NCBI GenBank assembly: GCA_025765615.1 | Contig: JAIVFJ010000011.1 | Location: 496,001-560,000, forward strand | Length of the DNA: 64,000 bases | Source of the DNA: Zopfochytrium polystomum | Taxonomy: Eukaryota > Chytridiomycota > Chytridiomycetes > Chytridiales > Chytridiaceae | Reading direction: 5' to 3' | Notes under the pieces: model-generated | What the model saw: only the letters and a program-made list of their open reading frames with translations | Databases searched by the model: none | What the model was told of the DNA's origin: nothing | Translations under genes and position numbers: made by a program | Shown: one piece after another, positions 50,040-60,968 of the stretch | Layout of the letters: each line of letters starts with the position of its first letter | Position numbering within the stretch: the first letter of the stretch is position 1

Positions 50040-52622
50040 ATGAGCGACAAGGGCGCAAGGCGGCGCGTCGCACGCGCAGACGGCGGCGCCAACGACGACG
50101 TCGACTCCGCTCGCAGCCCTCAGCTCAGATCTGGCACTAGGGCCGTGCGGCGAGGTGCCCAACAGCGCGCGCGACTGACCGATGGGAGGACCGCGTGGAT
50201 CCTGCTGGCGGTGAGGCGACGTAGTTCCTTTTTGGGCTTGGTTGCGCGGATGGCGCATACGCAATCGACTCAACGTTTACTCGCCCCACCCGCAGGTCGG
50301 CATCCTGTTTTCCCTCGCAACCATCCTGGTCGCAATGCAATACTTTGATCTGTTCTCCCCGCGCCGCAGCCGCGGTCCGCCGGGCTCGTCATGCTTCGTG
50401 ATGCACAACGCCACGGTTTACACCGTGGACGAGTCGCCCGGCAGCGCAGCCGCCGCCAACTCGTTCGTCGTGGCCGACCGCCGTTTTGTAAAGGTCGGCG
50501 AAAACGTCCACTTGCTGGATGAATTTAGGCACTGCAGAGCCATCGACGCGAGGGGTCAAACGATTGTGCCTGGTATCACGGACTCACACGGGGTAGCGTT
50601 GTGTTCTCGGGACTTTATCGCTGGTGCTTACTGGACACTATCCGAACTCAGCACCTCATGCATCTGGGCTACTCCCTCATTTCTGCTGACCTAACCGGCG
50701 CACAGTCTCCCGCCGAGTGTCGCGAACGACTCATAGAGTACCTTGACGCCCACCCCGAAATCACACCAGCTTCCAATCTGTGGATCGTCGGCCGCGGGTG
50801 GGACCAAACCCTCTGGCCGACAAAAGAGTTCCCGACGAGCGTAAGCACCTGCCCCGTCGCACCGACATTTGTCCCACCTCCTGATGTCTTCTCAGGGCGA
50901 CTTGGACGCCGACCGTCGCCTTGCTGCAGTTCCGATATCGCTGAACCGCGTCGACGAACACGCGTCGTGGGCGAACAAGCGGGCTGTAGAACTCGTGAGG
51001 AAGCACTTTCCCAAAAGCGGGAAATGGGAGGGCGTTGGAGGCGAGATTGTTGTGGACCCCGACACCGGAGAGCCCACCGGAGTGTTTATTGACGACGCGA
51101 TGAGCATTCTTCGTGAGTTGTTTGGGTGGATTAACCAAGTTTTTAATCCTTGTTTGCCTCGTCCAGGGGCCGGAATACCTCCGTTCACGGAGGCGCAGAG
51201 TTTCGAAGCGCTTCGACTGGCGACAGAACGGATGCTTCGACACGGCGTTGTGGGAATGCACGATGCGGGAGTCCCTTTGGAGGCGATTGCATTTTTCAAA
51301 AAGTTATTATCCTCGTTCACTGTCATATCTGCTGAATATGTTTAAAGGGCAATCGATCTGGGCAAGTTCCCCATTCGAAACTGTGAGCTGTGTTCTTTCT
51401 TGACTAAACCGCGCTAACCCTGACGTGATCACTCAGATGCCATGATCTACTGCGACGCTGGTGACCCGAAAAATCCGTGTGTTGCAGGCCTTCCTCCTCA
51501 CCTCCTAGGATACGGTGATGGGAAACTTACTGTGCGCTCCGTGAAGCTCGTCACCGATGGCGCACTTGGCTCGTGGGGTGCTGCCATGATTGAGCCCTAC
51601 TCTGATCGACCGGACAAGACCGGGCTGATGCGGATCCCAAAGGAGGAGATCGAGAAGCTTATCTCGACGGTGCGGATGTGAACGTGAACCTTTGAGCAGA
51701 GCGGACTTCTCACATTTCGTCCAGGTCGTCGACCAGGGATATCAAGCCAACGTTCATTGTATTGGTGATTTAGCGAATAAGCTGGTTCTCGACTCTTTTG
51801 AGGCGATCAAATCGCGGTGGGACTCGGAACAGAAGCCTGGCCGGCCCGAGTTCAGAGAGTTGAGAAACCGTATCGAGCACGCACAACTTTTGGTGAAGCA
51901 AGATTCACTCAGTACTCGAATCCGCGCACTAACGAGTGGCCCCAAACAAACAGAGGAAAATCGACATTGCCCGCTTCGGCCGCCTCGGCATTATTCCCTC
52001 CGTCCAGCCAACACACGGTTTGGCCCCCCCGCGCCCGCCCTCGGATTAAATTGACACACTCTCCCTTTAGCAACCTCCGACATGTCCTACGCCGAAACCC
52101 GCCTCGGTCGACAGCGTGTTGCAGACGGCGCGTACATCTGGCGCTCCTTCCTGGACCGCGTCGTCGGCGTCCCGCACCTGCCCCTCAGCTCCGATTTCCC
52201 CGTCGAAGACCTCAACCCCATGCCGGGCGTGTACGCTGCCGTCACGCGCGCATTTGCGAACGGGTCGTCTCCGGCGGGGCCGGATCGGGGTTGGTACACG
52301 GAGGAGTGGTGAGTGTCGAAACCAGGAAGAATCGTTCTTCTTTCGATAGTCTCTTTGGGGTCTGTCCATTGACTCTTTTTTTCTCAGTTTGTCGCGGTAC
52401 CAATCGCTTCGCGGATTCACCCTCTCCGCCGCCTACGCGTCCTTCCAAGACGAAGAGCAGGGCTCGATTGCGGCGGGCAAGTACGCCGACTTTGTGGTGT
52501 ACCCGAAGGACTGGGTGCGAGAAGGTGCAGGGTCGCTGTCGGCGAGGGAGCTGAGGGAGGCGCTGCCGGTTGCGACGGTGGTGGGCGGGGTTGTCGAGTA
52601 CGGGTCGCTACCAACAGAGTAG
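50040..52622 (+). CDS. Membrane-anchored YtcJ-type amidohydrolase (Amidohydro_3)
   Basis: Eleven exons join in frame into about 660 residues: 50040-50210, 50296-50592, 50652-50840, 50896-51112, 51167-51302, 51348-51382, 51437-51669, 51725-51892, 51954-52017, 52071-52308, 52388-52622. A basic N-terminus is followed by one TM helix (WILLAVGILFSLATILVAM), so the enzyme is anchored. Metal-centre residues are intact: DSHGH (HxH, split by an intron), the Lys in SVKLVTDGALGSWG, His in NVHCIGD, His in RIEHAQ, Asp in SSDFPVED. The family hydrolyses amide or formamide bonds in varied small molecules; the substrate is unknown. The TM anchor distinguishes it from bacterial soluble members. Introns of 45-100 nt are typical for this window. 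Confidence 0.9.
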
Positions 52623-52952
52623 AGCCCCGGTGTTGAGTTGAGTTGAGTTGACTTGACTTGACTTGACTTGACTTGACTTGCGGAAGGGACTCATTGCAAA
52701 AGCAAAGCGCATCCGATTCTCCGGGAGGAGGAGGCTTCTTCCTCTCGCTGGCTGTGCCGACTTCGGCAAATTACGAGACTATGTTCCCCACGGCTGTCCC
52801 GATTAGGGAAGCGTAAGCGGGCCAGCCATGTGCGCATATTGTGAGAGACAAATCACACCACACACCACCCAAAAACCGCATTCCAATCGAATCGGGCAAC
52901 GACTCCACAATTTATTGCGCTATCTTTGATGATTAATCGCGTAACTCAACAC
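52623..52952. other. Intergenic region with pentanucleotide repeats
   Basis: GTTGA units followed by CTTGA units run at about 52632-52680, starting right after the amidohydrolase stop. The rest is the promoter of the M28 peptidase; an in-frame ATG at 52929 could add eight residues to it. Confidence 0.6.
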
Positions 52953-54951
52953 ATGTCCTCCTCGCAGTCCCGACCCTCAACCGGCAACGGCTCCGCCGGC
53001 AACAGCGGCGAGACGCAGCCCTTGCTGCGAGTGCCCGAGCTGCCAGAGACCGTGATCCAGCAGCGCTCCGCCCTGCGCCGCGGAATCGCCGCCGTCGCCG
53101 CCGCACTCGCCGTCGCCGCCCTGGTCTTCGCCGCCCTCCACTACATCCCGCTGTTCCTCGCCCCGCCGTCGCTCGTGCGCGAGGTCGCCGAGCCCCGCCT
53201 GGTCGCCCACCTGCGCGCCTTCACCGACGTCGCCGCCTCCGACCCGACCTATGGCAACTCGCGCGCCGTCCTTCGCGGCTACAACGCCTCGGCCGACTAC
53301 ATCGTCGACCAGCTCGCCAAGCACACCGACTACAAAGTCTCCGTCCAGCCCTTCCAGCTGCCCTACTTTGAAAACGTCCGCCCGCCCGCCCTTGCCTACG
53401 CAGGCTCCACCGCCTCCCTCGTCCCCGGCCGCGACTTTGACACCATCAGCAACAGCGGCTCCGGATCGCTCGTCGACGCCCGCCTCGCCACTGTCCCCGA
53501 TGGCTGCCGCCCCGAGGACTTTTCCGCCTTCCCCACCGGCGCCGTCGCCCTGCTCGTCCGCGAGCCCGCCGCCGAGACCGTCGCCGCTCAGCTCCAGATG
53601 CCGCCCTCCCTGCAGTGCACCTACCGCACCAAGATCACAAACGCCCTCCGCGCCGGTGCCGCCGGCGTCCTCCTGTACTCCCGTCTCCCCACCGACGGCG
53701 TCGTCCTCGGCCGCGCCGGCCCCGACGCCAGCTCCCTGCCGATCCTGGGCCTGACCCACGCGATCGCGCTGGATCTCCTCGCCAAGCTCGCCACGCAGAA
53801 AAAGGTCGCGGTCACGCTCGAGACGGACGTGCACTTCCGCAACGTCACTACTCTCAACGTCATCGCGGACACCCCCGAGGGCAGGGAAGAGGACACGGTC
53901 GTCCTCGGATCGCACCTCGACTCGGTGGTGTACGGCCCTGGCGTCAACGACGACGCGTCGGGGGCGTCTGCGACACTGGAGGTTGCCCTCTCCCTCTACC
54001 GCACAGGGCTGAGCAAGAAGGTCGTCAACCGCGTGCGGTTTGCGTGGTGGTCGGCCGAGGAGCTCGGCCTGATTGGATCGACCTGTGAGTCCCTGCAAGC
54101 TGAATTGTAGTCCCCGGCCTTTGCAGCTTCGCCTAACCTTCGCGACCCTTGACTTCTTTCGCAACTTCCCTTCCCCTGCAGACTACGTCCAGAACCTCGC
54201 TAAAACCAACCGCGCAGAGCTGGACAAGATCGCCCTGAACCTCAACAACGACATGGTACACGGGCTTCTTGGAGCAATTTTTCCGCACCGCTAACACCAA
54301 ATCGCAAAATCCCCCCCTACCCCCCAACGTCCGACCAGATCGCCTCCCCTAACGGCGTCCGCTTCATCTACAACGGCCTGGCTGCCGAAAACAAGACCCT
54401 CCGCGGCCCCAGCGGCAAGATCCAGAAAATCTACGAAGACTTTTTCGACGGCGTCGACCAGACCCACGACCTCACCGCCTTTGACGGGCGATCGGACTAC
54501 GGCGAGTTTTTGAAGTTTGGGATTCCGGCGGGTGAGTATCGTCAAGAGTATGCCTTAAGCGAGTCTGCGGGAAGACAGGTCCCGCTGTGCGAAATGTTTA
54601 CGTTGTCTTTCTTTCCCCGTCCCCCCTCCCTATTTCAGGCGGCCTCTTTGCCGGCGCCGAGGGCATCAAGACGGAGGACCAGGCCGCACGCTTCGGCGGA
54701 ACCGCCGGCGCGCCCTACGACGCGTGCTACCACCTTGCCTGCGACACCCTCGGTGAGTTCCGAGGGGGCAAGTTGCACCCGATATTTCTTCCGAGGAAAC
54801 CCTTCTGACACTCCACCCACTCGCAGAAAACATTGGCGCGAGCGGCATCGACCTGTTTGTCGACCTCTCCAAAGCCATCGCGCACAGCGTCGAGGTGCTC
54901 GCGTTCAAGAAGGATCTGAGAACTTTCCTGTGGGGCGAGTTGGTGCGCTAG
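52953..54951 (+). CDS. M28-family metallopeptidase (aminopeptidase Y-like), membrane anchored
   Basis: Five exons (52953-54084, 54182-54255, 54339-54531, 54639-54752, 54827-54951) join in frame into 545 residues. A cytosolic Ser/Gly-rich tail and a TM helix (IAAVAAALAVAALVFAALHY) precede a protease-associated (PA) domain (VALLVREPA, AGAAGVLLYSRLP). The M28 zinc ligands are all visible: His and Asp in GSHLDSVVYG, bridging Asp in GVNDDASG, catalytic and ligand Glu in WWSAEELGLIGS, Asp in LNLNNDM, His in DACYHLACD. The enzyme should be an active co-catalytic zinc aminopeptidase of the vacuole or secretory pathway with its active site lumenal or outside. An alternative start at 52929 is in frame. 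Confidence 0.93.
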
Positions 54952-54969
54952 TGGGAGCGTCGTTGGGAT

Positions 54970-55017
<48 letters not shown>

Positions 55018-55165
55018 GTGTGCGCAAGATTTCTGTTTCTTTTGTTCGTTCCTTTTTTTTTCTCCTCACAAGTCGGGCGAGCGATGTTGCTTTTTCAGTG
55101 AACGATCGTCTATGTCCTGTTCGTTTTTTCTTTTAGCTTGTCTGTTGGAATCGCTCTCTCTCTCG

Positions 55166-55202
<37 letters not shown>

Positions 55203-55403
55203 CTAATTTCGAAAGTGATGCTTGATTGAGAAAGAATCCCAAACAAATTTCGTGGAGTCTCGCAGATTTCATCCTCTGCAAGCAAAATCAAGAGAGAGGG
55301 CAGAGAGCCACAGGGGATAGTTTCGCAGATCAATTGCATGCAAACAAATCCGCCACCGAGGCAGAAGCGCTTTCAGAAGAGAGAAAGTGAGAGAGAGGGA
55401 GAG

Positions 55404-55452
<49 letters not shown>

Positions 55453-55542
55453 TGTGTCCGTTTTCAGCTGACAGATTCACCGTCTTCGCCGAAAAGACAG
55501 CGAGGCAGCTGGTGCCTCCCCTTGCCTCCTGGTCTTACCTTT
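54952..55542. other. Intergenic region with microsatellites
   Basis: (GT)n at about 54973-55016, CT-rich run at about 55150-55202, and (GT)n at about 55405-55449. No gene is recognised. Its right end is the left flank of the DIRS-like element. Confidence 0.6.
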
Positions 55543-55594
55543 TTGTCTCAGCGTAGCGATTCATGCAGCTTAAGCCGCGATCTCCGAGGAGGGA

Positions 55595-55695
55595 GGCCCA
55601 GGGTGCTTTTCAAAGCTTTGTTCCGCTCAGTCTGAGCATCTTGGTCAAAAACCAAACAAAAAAATGAAAAAAGCCAATCTTTTTTTCGCTCAGTC
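55595..55695. repeat. Left inverted terminal repeat of the DIRS-like element
   Basis: 101 nt, reverse complement of 60969-61069 with very few mismatches (for example one in the CTTTG/CCTTG stretch). The outer 52 bp on this side (55543-55594) are unique to the left end and are copied in the internal complementary region. Confidence 0.85.
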
Positions 55696-55979
55696 GGAGC
55701 GACGAGAGAGCGAAGAGAGAGGCTGGGAGATGCGTGAGCACCAGGCGACTGGGAAAAAAACCCGGACAAAAAAACCCCTGTGGGGAAAAAAGGCCGCCCA
55801 GGAAAAACCAGCACCATAAGACTAGGAGTAAGGGTATATGTGCGCCGGACGATTCCGGCTGCAATGACTCGTGAGGATAAGGGGAGAAGTCGGTGAAGGC
55901 TGCCCAAGGGAAAAGAAACCCGACCGTGAAGAGGAGAAGGAGGGGGAGAGCCCAGGGTGCGGGAGGCCGCGGGTTGGGA

Positions 55980-56073
55980 AAGCACCCTGGGCCTCCCTCC
56001 TCGGAGATCGCGGCTTAAGCTGCATGAATCGCTACGCTGAGACAATCTCCTGTGTCGGTCGGCCCAGGGTGCT
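55980..56073. repeat. Internal complementary region of the DIRS-like element
   Basis: Bases 55980-56045 are the reverse complement of the left end 55543-55608. Bases 56045-56073 are the reverse complement of the right end 61057-61085. The two parts meet at one shared base, giving the predicted circle junction. Confidence 0.9.
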
Positions 56074-57553
56074 ACTTCGTCCGAGCAGACCACCGGGCAG
56101 CCGGGACCGCCACCGCCCGCCCCCGTGGGCGAGCGCGGCGAGATGACCCTCGAACAGAACTCGAGCTGCCACCGCTCTCGGTGCCCGAGGGGGTGGACGG
56201 GCCGAGGCAATCGCGGGACAAGAAGGCCGCCGGAATTGGGTCCCCGAGACACCAAAGATCTTGCTTGTGCCGGTCATAATGTTGCCGGAGCGTTGCTTCA
56301 GAACGCCACCGGCCGTCACAAACTGAGTCCTCGCCCAAACCAAGCGCCAGCATCATGGAGGCTGCTGCGTTGATGATGTCGTGAGGAGTAAAGCCGTGTG
56401 AGGACACGTGCGGGATGCCTGCTGCTGTCATCACGTCCTGAACCGCATGGCGAAGACTCCCCCCGCTGGAATCGATGAAGTCCACGTGAGGGCCAGAGAC
56501 ACGTAGGAGGAAACCAAATTGCGGCTTCCCACACGCGTCGTCTCCGGGACGGCGCCACGGGGCTTGACGCGCCCTGATCTCAAGGGCGACAGCGCCAACG
56601 TCCAAGGCAGGCAAAGGGTGCCGGGGAAGCGACCGCACGGTGGTCAGGTCGGGGTCACCAGGGGACCAAGTCTTTAGGCGAAACATCTGATAGCGGACGG
56701 CCTTTGTGTCTACGACAAGGGTAGTGTCGGGGATGTGGCCGATGTCGGCCAGTCGTCGCCGGTCCATCATCATCAGCAGGCAACAGAATTTCGCCTGCAG
56801 GGCGCGGGTGGGCAGAGCTGCGTTATCTGCCATGGCGCTTTCAAGGTGATTCCACAGAATCTCGATATTGAACGCTGGCTTTGAGGATTGGAACGCCTGC
56901 CGTGGGCTCGGGCGGGCCCGGTGCATGCCGCGTAGTAGCGCCTTAAGCTGGGCCCCCCCTGCGATAGAGAAGCGCGAACCGAAAACTGCCGCCAATGTCG
57001 CCCTGTGCGCTGCAATACCAGACACCTCGCCATCGAGCTGAACGAAGAGGATCGCTAGGTACTCGAGGACTTCCTGGAGAGAGGCTGCCAGGGGATCCAG
57101 ACCCCGTGACTGGCACCAATCCACGAATCGTCTCCATCGACTGTCATGGGCCCGGACAGTAGTCGGGGCATTGGAGGCGGAGAGGAGCTTGACAGCCGCA
57201 TGCGAAAGGCAGCCGAGTCCTGCGATCTCCCGCTGAGCCGCCAGATGACTGCTGGCCCAATTGGGTGAGGCCGCGCTGGCTGGCCGGTCTCCTCCCACAA
57301 GTGTGACCCAGGAGGCAGCTTGAACGGGGGGGCGACTGCCATCTCTAGCGCTAACGGAAACCAGACCTGGGACGGCCAGAAGGGGGTCATAACCGTCGCT
57401 TCCGCTCCAGTCCTGCGAATGGTGGCCAAGACGCGAGTCAGAAGAACCCATGGTGGGTGAATCCAGGCGTTCTCGTCCGCCCAGGTCACTGCAAAAGCGT
57501 CGTGAGCGACTGCCAAGGGATCCAGGCGATTCCGGGAGCAGTATCGGGTGCAC
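56072..57553 (-). CDS. DIRS tyrosine recombinase
   Basis: An open frame of 493 codons, first 68 bases overlapping the RT ORF, so the true start may lie further in. The N-terminal core-binding part includes TTVRAHDSRWRRFVDWCQSR. The catalytic domain includes MMMDRRRLADIGHI (first Arg), FTPHDIINAAASMML where HxxR is expected, and GRWRSEATLRQHYDRH with the candidate nucleophile Tyr. The HxxR position reads HDII, so the second catalytic Arg appears replaced by Ile. The enzyme would integrate a circular cDNA without duplicating the target. Whether this copy is active is uncertain. Its 3' end runs into the internal complementary region. Confidence 0.85.
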   Translation of the reverse strand: MHPILLPESPGSLGSRSRRFCSDLGGRERLDSPTMGSSDSRLGHHSQDWSGSDGYDPLLAVPGLVSVSARDGSRPPVQAASWVTLVGGDRPASAASPNWASSHLAAQREIAGLGCLSHAAVKLLSASNAPTTVRAHDSRWRRFVDWCQSRGLDPLAASLQEVLEYLAILFVQLDGEVSGIAAHRATLAAVFGSRFSIAGGAQLKALLRGMHRARPSPRQAFQSSKPAFNIEILWNHLESAMADNAALPTRALQAKFCCLLMMMDRRRLADIGHIPDTTLVVDTKAVRYQMFRLKTWSPGDPDLTTVRSLPRHPLPALDVGAVALEIRARQAPWRRPGDDACGKPQFGFLLRVSGPHVDFIDSSGGSLRHAVQDVMTAAGIPHVSSHGFTPHDIINAAASMMLALGLGEDSVCDGRWRSEATLRQHYDRHKQDLWCLGDPIPAAFLSRDCLGPSTPSGTESGGSSSSVRGSSRRARPRGRAVAVPAARWSARTK

Positions 57554-59666
57554 CGGGAGTTGAGTCCGGACGCAAAGAGGTCGATTGAATGCGGGCCCAC
57601 AGCCGGTCGAACTGGCGAAACAGCGAGGAGGACAGAGTCCATCCCGCCTGGTCGGCTGGTTGGCGAGAGTCTGCGTCGGCCAGTATGTTCAGGTCCCCTG
57701 GAATGTGTTCTGCCTCGCAGGAAGAACCCGCTGACAGGTGATCTCGAAGGAGGATCTCCACGGTCCGCGAGAGGCGATCTGCTCGAGCGCCCCCGCCTCG
57801 GTTTATGTAGAACACTGTGGGGGTGTTGTCCGACCGGTGAAGGAAGTGACCCTGGGGGGGCAGGAGACTGCGACGGCGGAGCAGCTGTGCGAGACGTACA
57901 TGCGCTAGGGCTTCGAGGACGTTGTTCGAAATCAGACGCCCAAGACGTTGGCCCGAAATTGCCAAAGCAATCGTGGCAGCCGGAATTTCGGGAAAAAATC
58001 GATGCAGCAGCGCCGGAGACCACGGTTCTCCCAGCCGTAGGGGACTCAGCGATCCAGGTAGGAGCACATGACCCCCCCACCCATGAGAGGGCGTCGCGTC
58101 GGCCGTCAAGATGAGAGTCGGAGCCCGCGGAAGAAAGGACTGTCCATTCCAGTCCTGAAGCATGCTCAGCAGCTTCCACAGGGCCGCTTGACTGCTGGGG
58201 GAGATTTTGACCCAGAGGCGTGCCCACGCTTTCCGCACTCCTGTCACCGGGAGGGGGGCCACCTTCTGCTTGACAACCTGATTCTGGTCGCGTTGGAGAG
58301 AGAGAGCGAAAATCACCGCCGCAGGGAGCGCCAGGGAGGCCGACTGTATCGTTCCTAGAATCGCCGCAACCGTCTTCAGCGGGAGGCGGTCGGAGCATGC
58401 AGCCAGAAGCAAGCACGCCCGCAGTGCAGCTAGGCGTTTCTCCGGGAGGGAGACAAGGCCCCGATGCAGATCCCACTGCAGTCCAATGAACTGGCGAACG
58501 GTTTCGGGCAGCTCCAACTTCTCCCACTTGATGAGGAACCCCAGGGCCTGCAGGAGCAGGATTGTGAGGAGCAGAGCCCAGGAGGCTTCGGCCAACGTCG
58601 TACCGCAGGTGGCCAGGTCGTCCATGTAGTTCAGGATGGCCAGACCAATCTGGTGCAGGAGCCCAACCGGAAATTTCAACATCATTGAAAAAATCTGCGG
58701 CGCAGGGGCGACGCCGAACGTGAGGACGAGGATTTGCCAGAGGCGTCGGAGCGCCATGACAATCAGCCGCCGCCTGTCGGGCAAGCGGGCTGCGATGTGC
58801 CAATAGGCGTCCGCAATGTCCACCCCCCCCAGGTAGGCCTGCGTCGACATGAACTGAACTGTCGATGCCTGGGTTGCAAAGGTGAACCTCGGAGGGGGCT
58901 CGAGCAGCACGTTGACCCCTCGGTAGTCCGCAATCTGTCGAATCTTGTTCTTTTGCTGGATCAGAAACGTGGGGCTGACCATCCAGCCCCGTGGGAATCT
59001 CCCCTCCCTCAAGGCGGAAGTGGCCGTTGCCGTGAAGTCGCAGGCGCCGCCCTTCTGGACCATCTCCTCCATCTTGGCCAGGAGGTGGAGTTGGTCCAGT
59101 TCGGACGGGTTCTTGCGGAGGGGCCGGGCCGGAGGGACTCGTCCCCCTTGACGCCAACGGAGATTCGCTCCGAGCCGAGCTGTCTCCACCAACTCCGGCT
59201 GTGCTCCCAGGTTGCGCCACATCTCCCAAAAATGACAGAGTCGACCCCCCACGGGGACTTCTGGCAACGGTATCGGGAATAGGAGGGCTAGGAGCGCGGG
59301 ACGCAGGGGTGGATCCAACCCCGCTATCGTCAGTAGGCGACCGGAGAGCCATGCTGACGACTGTGCGCTGGGGAAGAGTGTTTCGCGAGGGTCTTGTCGG
59401 AGAAAGAGACCCTGCAGCCGGTGCAGGCATGTGGAGAGCTCGCGCCAGTTTTCGGTCCATGACTTGAGATGGGACTGATCCCCGTCGGTCGGGAACACTT
59501 CTGAAAAACCAGGAGGCGGGGGAAGTTCCCCGTCCTCGAGGTCGACCGGGGAGGGGGGCGCCGGCGGTTTCCGAAGAGGAGGCCCCAGCCTGGACGGGAA
59601 CGGAATGGAAATGGCCCCGGCCGCCCGCTCCGTCTGGGGCGGCTGGGGAGCGCTCTGAGGGGTCAC
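57486..59666 (-). CDS. DIRS reverse transcriptase-RNase H
   Basis: 726 codons, overlapping the Gag ORF by 4 bases. After a Pro-rich N-terminus, RT motifs are GWMVSPTFLIQQKNKIRQI, DYRGVN, GGVDIADAYWHI with a catalytic Asp, FGVAPAPQIFSMM and the active-site LNYMDDLATCG. RNase H follows: TLILTADATPSHGWGGHV, HRSDNTPTVFYINRGG and HIPGDLNILADADSR give the acidic residues. This order and the YMDD box fit the DIRS/Ngaro clade. No methyltransferase-like domain, present in some DIRS elements, is seen. Translation may be by reinitiation after Gag, given the overlap of stop and start. Confidence 0.92.
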   Translation of the reverse strand: MTPQSAPQPPQTERAAGAISIPFPSRLGPPLRKPPAPPSPVDLEDGELPPPPGFSEVFPTDGDQSHLKSWTENWRELSTCLHRLQGLFLRQDPRETLFPSAQSSAWLSGRLLTIAGLDPPLRPALLALLFPIPLPEVPVGGRLCHFWEMWRNLGAQPELVETARLGANLRWRQGGRVPPARPLRKNPSELDQLHLLAKMEEMVQKGGACDFTATATSALREGRFPRGWMVSPTFLIQQKNKIRQIADYRGVNVLLEPPPRFTFATQASTVQFMSTQAYLGGVDIADAYWHIAARLPDRRRLIVMALRRLWQILVLTFGVAPAPQIFSMMLKFPVGLLHQIGLAILNYMDDLATCGTTLAEASWALLLTILLLQALGFLIKWEKLELPETVRQFIGLQWDLHRGLVSLPEKRLAALRACLLLAACSDRLPLKTVAAILGTIQSASLALPAAVIFALSLQRDQNQVVKQKVAPLPVTGVRKAWARLWVKISPSSQAALWKLLSMLQDWNGQSFLPRAPTLILTADATPSHGWGGHVLLPGSLSPLRLGEPWSPALLHRFFPEIPAATIALAISGQRLGRLISNNVLEALAHVRLAQLLRRRSLLPPQGHFLHRSDNTPTVFYINRGGGARADRLSRTVEILLRDHLSAGSSCEAEHIPGDLNILADADSRQPADQAGWTLSSSLFRQFDRLWARIQSTSLRPDSTPGAPDTAPGIAWIPWQSLTTLLQ

Positions 59667-60487
59667 TTCGCTTCGCTCCCAGCCGGAGGGCTGCTGCGAG
59701 CTTTGCCGCGCGACGTGCCGCCGCGGCCTGCGCCGCCACCGCCCCCGCGCCTGGAAGACTGGCCTGACAATCTGCCCCCGCGACCACGACCTCGACTGCG
59801 GGAGCCGGCTGGAAAAAACTTCCCGCCGTGCTTGGCTTCGTAAATATGACGGTAGTCCTTATTGACCCAGTCAGCCAGGTTGATGCCTGGGGCGATGAGC
59901 GGGGGATGAGCGTCATTCCCCACCGGGTGAGCCTCCAGTATTTCCTCCGCGAACGCCTTGAGTGGGCTGTTGCGAGGAACATGCAAGCGCTGGGCCTTGA
60001 CTGCCGTAGCCAGATCAGCTTGGGCCAGCAAAGCGGCGTGCTCTGCCACTCTCGCCGCTGCTTGGACGCGCGCCACAAACGCAGGGAGGGACTCTCGGGC
60101 CGCCTCGGCAGGGGCAGCGGCGAAAGCTGTCACCGCTGCGAGGCTGTCAGCGGCTAGCCTGTCGACAATGAGGGCCCGATGGAAGAGCTGGTAGATGGAC
60201 TTGACCGACTCGCCCCGGGCGGCAGCCTCCTTTGTGACCTTCTCCGTCCGATCCACCTTGAGCATCGTGGTGTGTTCTGGTTTGAGGGAGGGGGCTTTCA
60301 CTGCGTGAACCCGTTCCCACCTGGGAAAGGCCTTGCGCAGGCGCTCCAGGTCATGGGTGGCGAAGTGCAGATCGAAGACTCCCTCGGTGAAGAGGTCTGC
60401 AACGTCGTCAGACTCGCGGATGTAGCGAATGTCCACCTCTTCATCCTCCATAGGGTCGGCCTCGTCCCCGGGAGGAGCGTCGTACAT
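59663..60487 (-). CDS. DIRS Gag-like protein
   Basis: 274 codons beginning MYDAPPGDEADPMEDEEVDI, with an acidic N-terminus, an Ala-rich helical middle and a basic Arg/Gly tail (SRSRGRGRGGRLSGQSS) suited to binding nucleic acid. No CCHC knuckle is present, as usual for DIRS elements. Identity rests on position before RT and on composition. Its stop overlaps the RT ORF start region by 4 bases. Confidence 0.8.
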   Translation of the reverse strand: MYDAPPGDEADPMEDEEVDIRYIRESDDVADLFTEGVFDLHFATHDLERLRKAFPRWERVHAVKAPSLKPEHTTMLKVDRTEKVTKEAAARGESVKSIYQLFHRALIVDRLAADSLAAVTAFAAAPAEAARESLPAFVARVQAAARVAEHAALLAQADLATAVKAQRLHVPRNSPLKAFAEEILEAHPVGNDAHPPLIAPGINLADWVNKDYRHIYEAKHGGKFFPAGSRSRGRGRGGRLSGQSSRRGGGGGAGRGGTSRGKARSSPPAGSEAK

Positions 60488-60968
60488 TCGGCGTCCTCCC
60501 CGTCAGCTGCCGCAACGGCGGCTGCTGCTTGGTTCGCATGGCGGGGGCCGGCCCCGCCTGCGAGGCGACCATGATCCGCAAACAAACCCTCTCGCGCACC
60601 CGGGGGGTCGCGGAGGGGCTGGATCGGCACTTCGAGCCGGGCGCGCTTGATGGCCCTCGGTGTTCGAAGGTACGGTGGACGACAATCCTATCGGAGAGTC
60701 AGTCTTCAGTCATGCAAGCGAGGGATGAGTGTACCCACCTCCATCATAGGCTAGACACAGCACAGAGAGACTGCAAAGCAAGTCGGGCCGCCGTTGTGGG
60801 GGACGACGGCGAAGGATGACCGTAACCTATCCTTCCTCTGTGAGGGGAGCAAGGGAAACCATCAGAATGAGGGAACCTCGGACACCCCGAAAGCAGCCGT
60901 GAGGCCGCCATGGCGCTGAAGGCGCCAAGCACCCACCAGCTGAGTCGGCGCAGCGGTGCGAGAGCGAA

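Noticed and set aside
52632..52680. GTTGA/CTTGA repeats as a regulatory hairpin
   Set aside because: The GTTGA and CTTGA units are not complementary to each other, so no hairpin is expected; it is best treated as a microsatellite.
52977..54164. Long open frame antisense to the M28 peptidase (395 codons)
   Set aside because: It is a shadow of a GC-rich coding exon. The Gly/Val/Asp-rich composition is typical of the reverse complement of Ala/Thr/Ser codons, and the sense strand has a full set of zinc ligands.
55543..56073. CRISPR-like or tandem-repeat reading of the repeated 65-bp segment
   Set aside because: The repeats are inverted, occur once each, and are fully explained as the terminus and internal complementary region of a DIRS-like element.
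57055..60078. A 1007-codon open frame on the minus strand overlapping the DIRS RT
   Set aside because: It lies in another phase of the same GC-rich DNA, its peptide is Pro/Arg/Ser-rich without motifs, and the RT-RNase H frame explains the region with all catalytic residues. Stop codons are rare here because of base composition.
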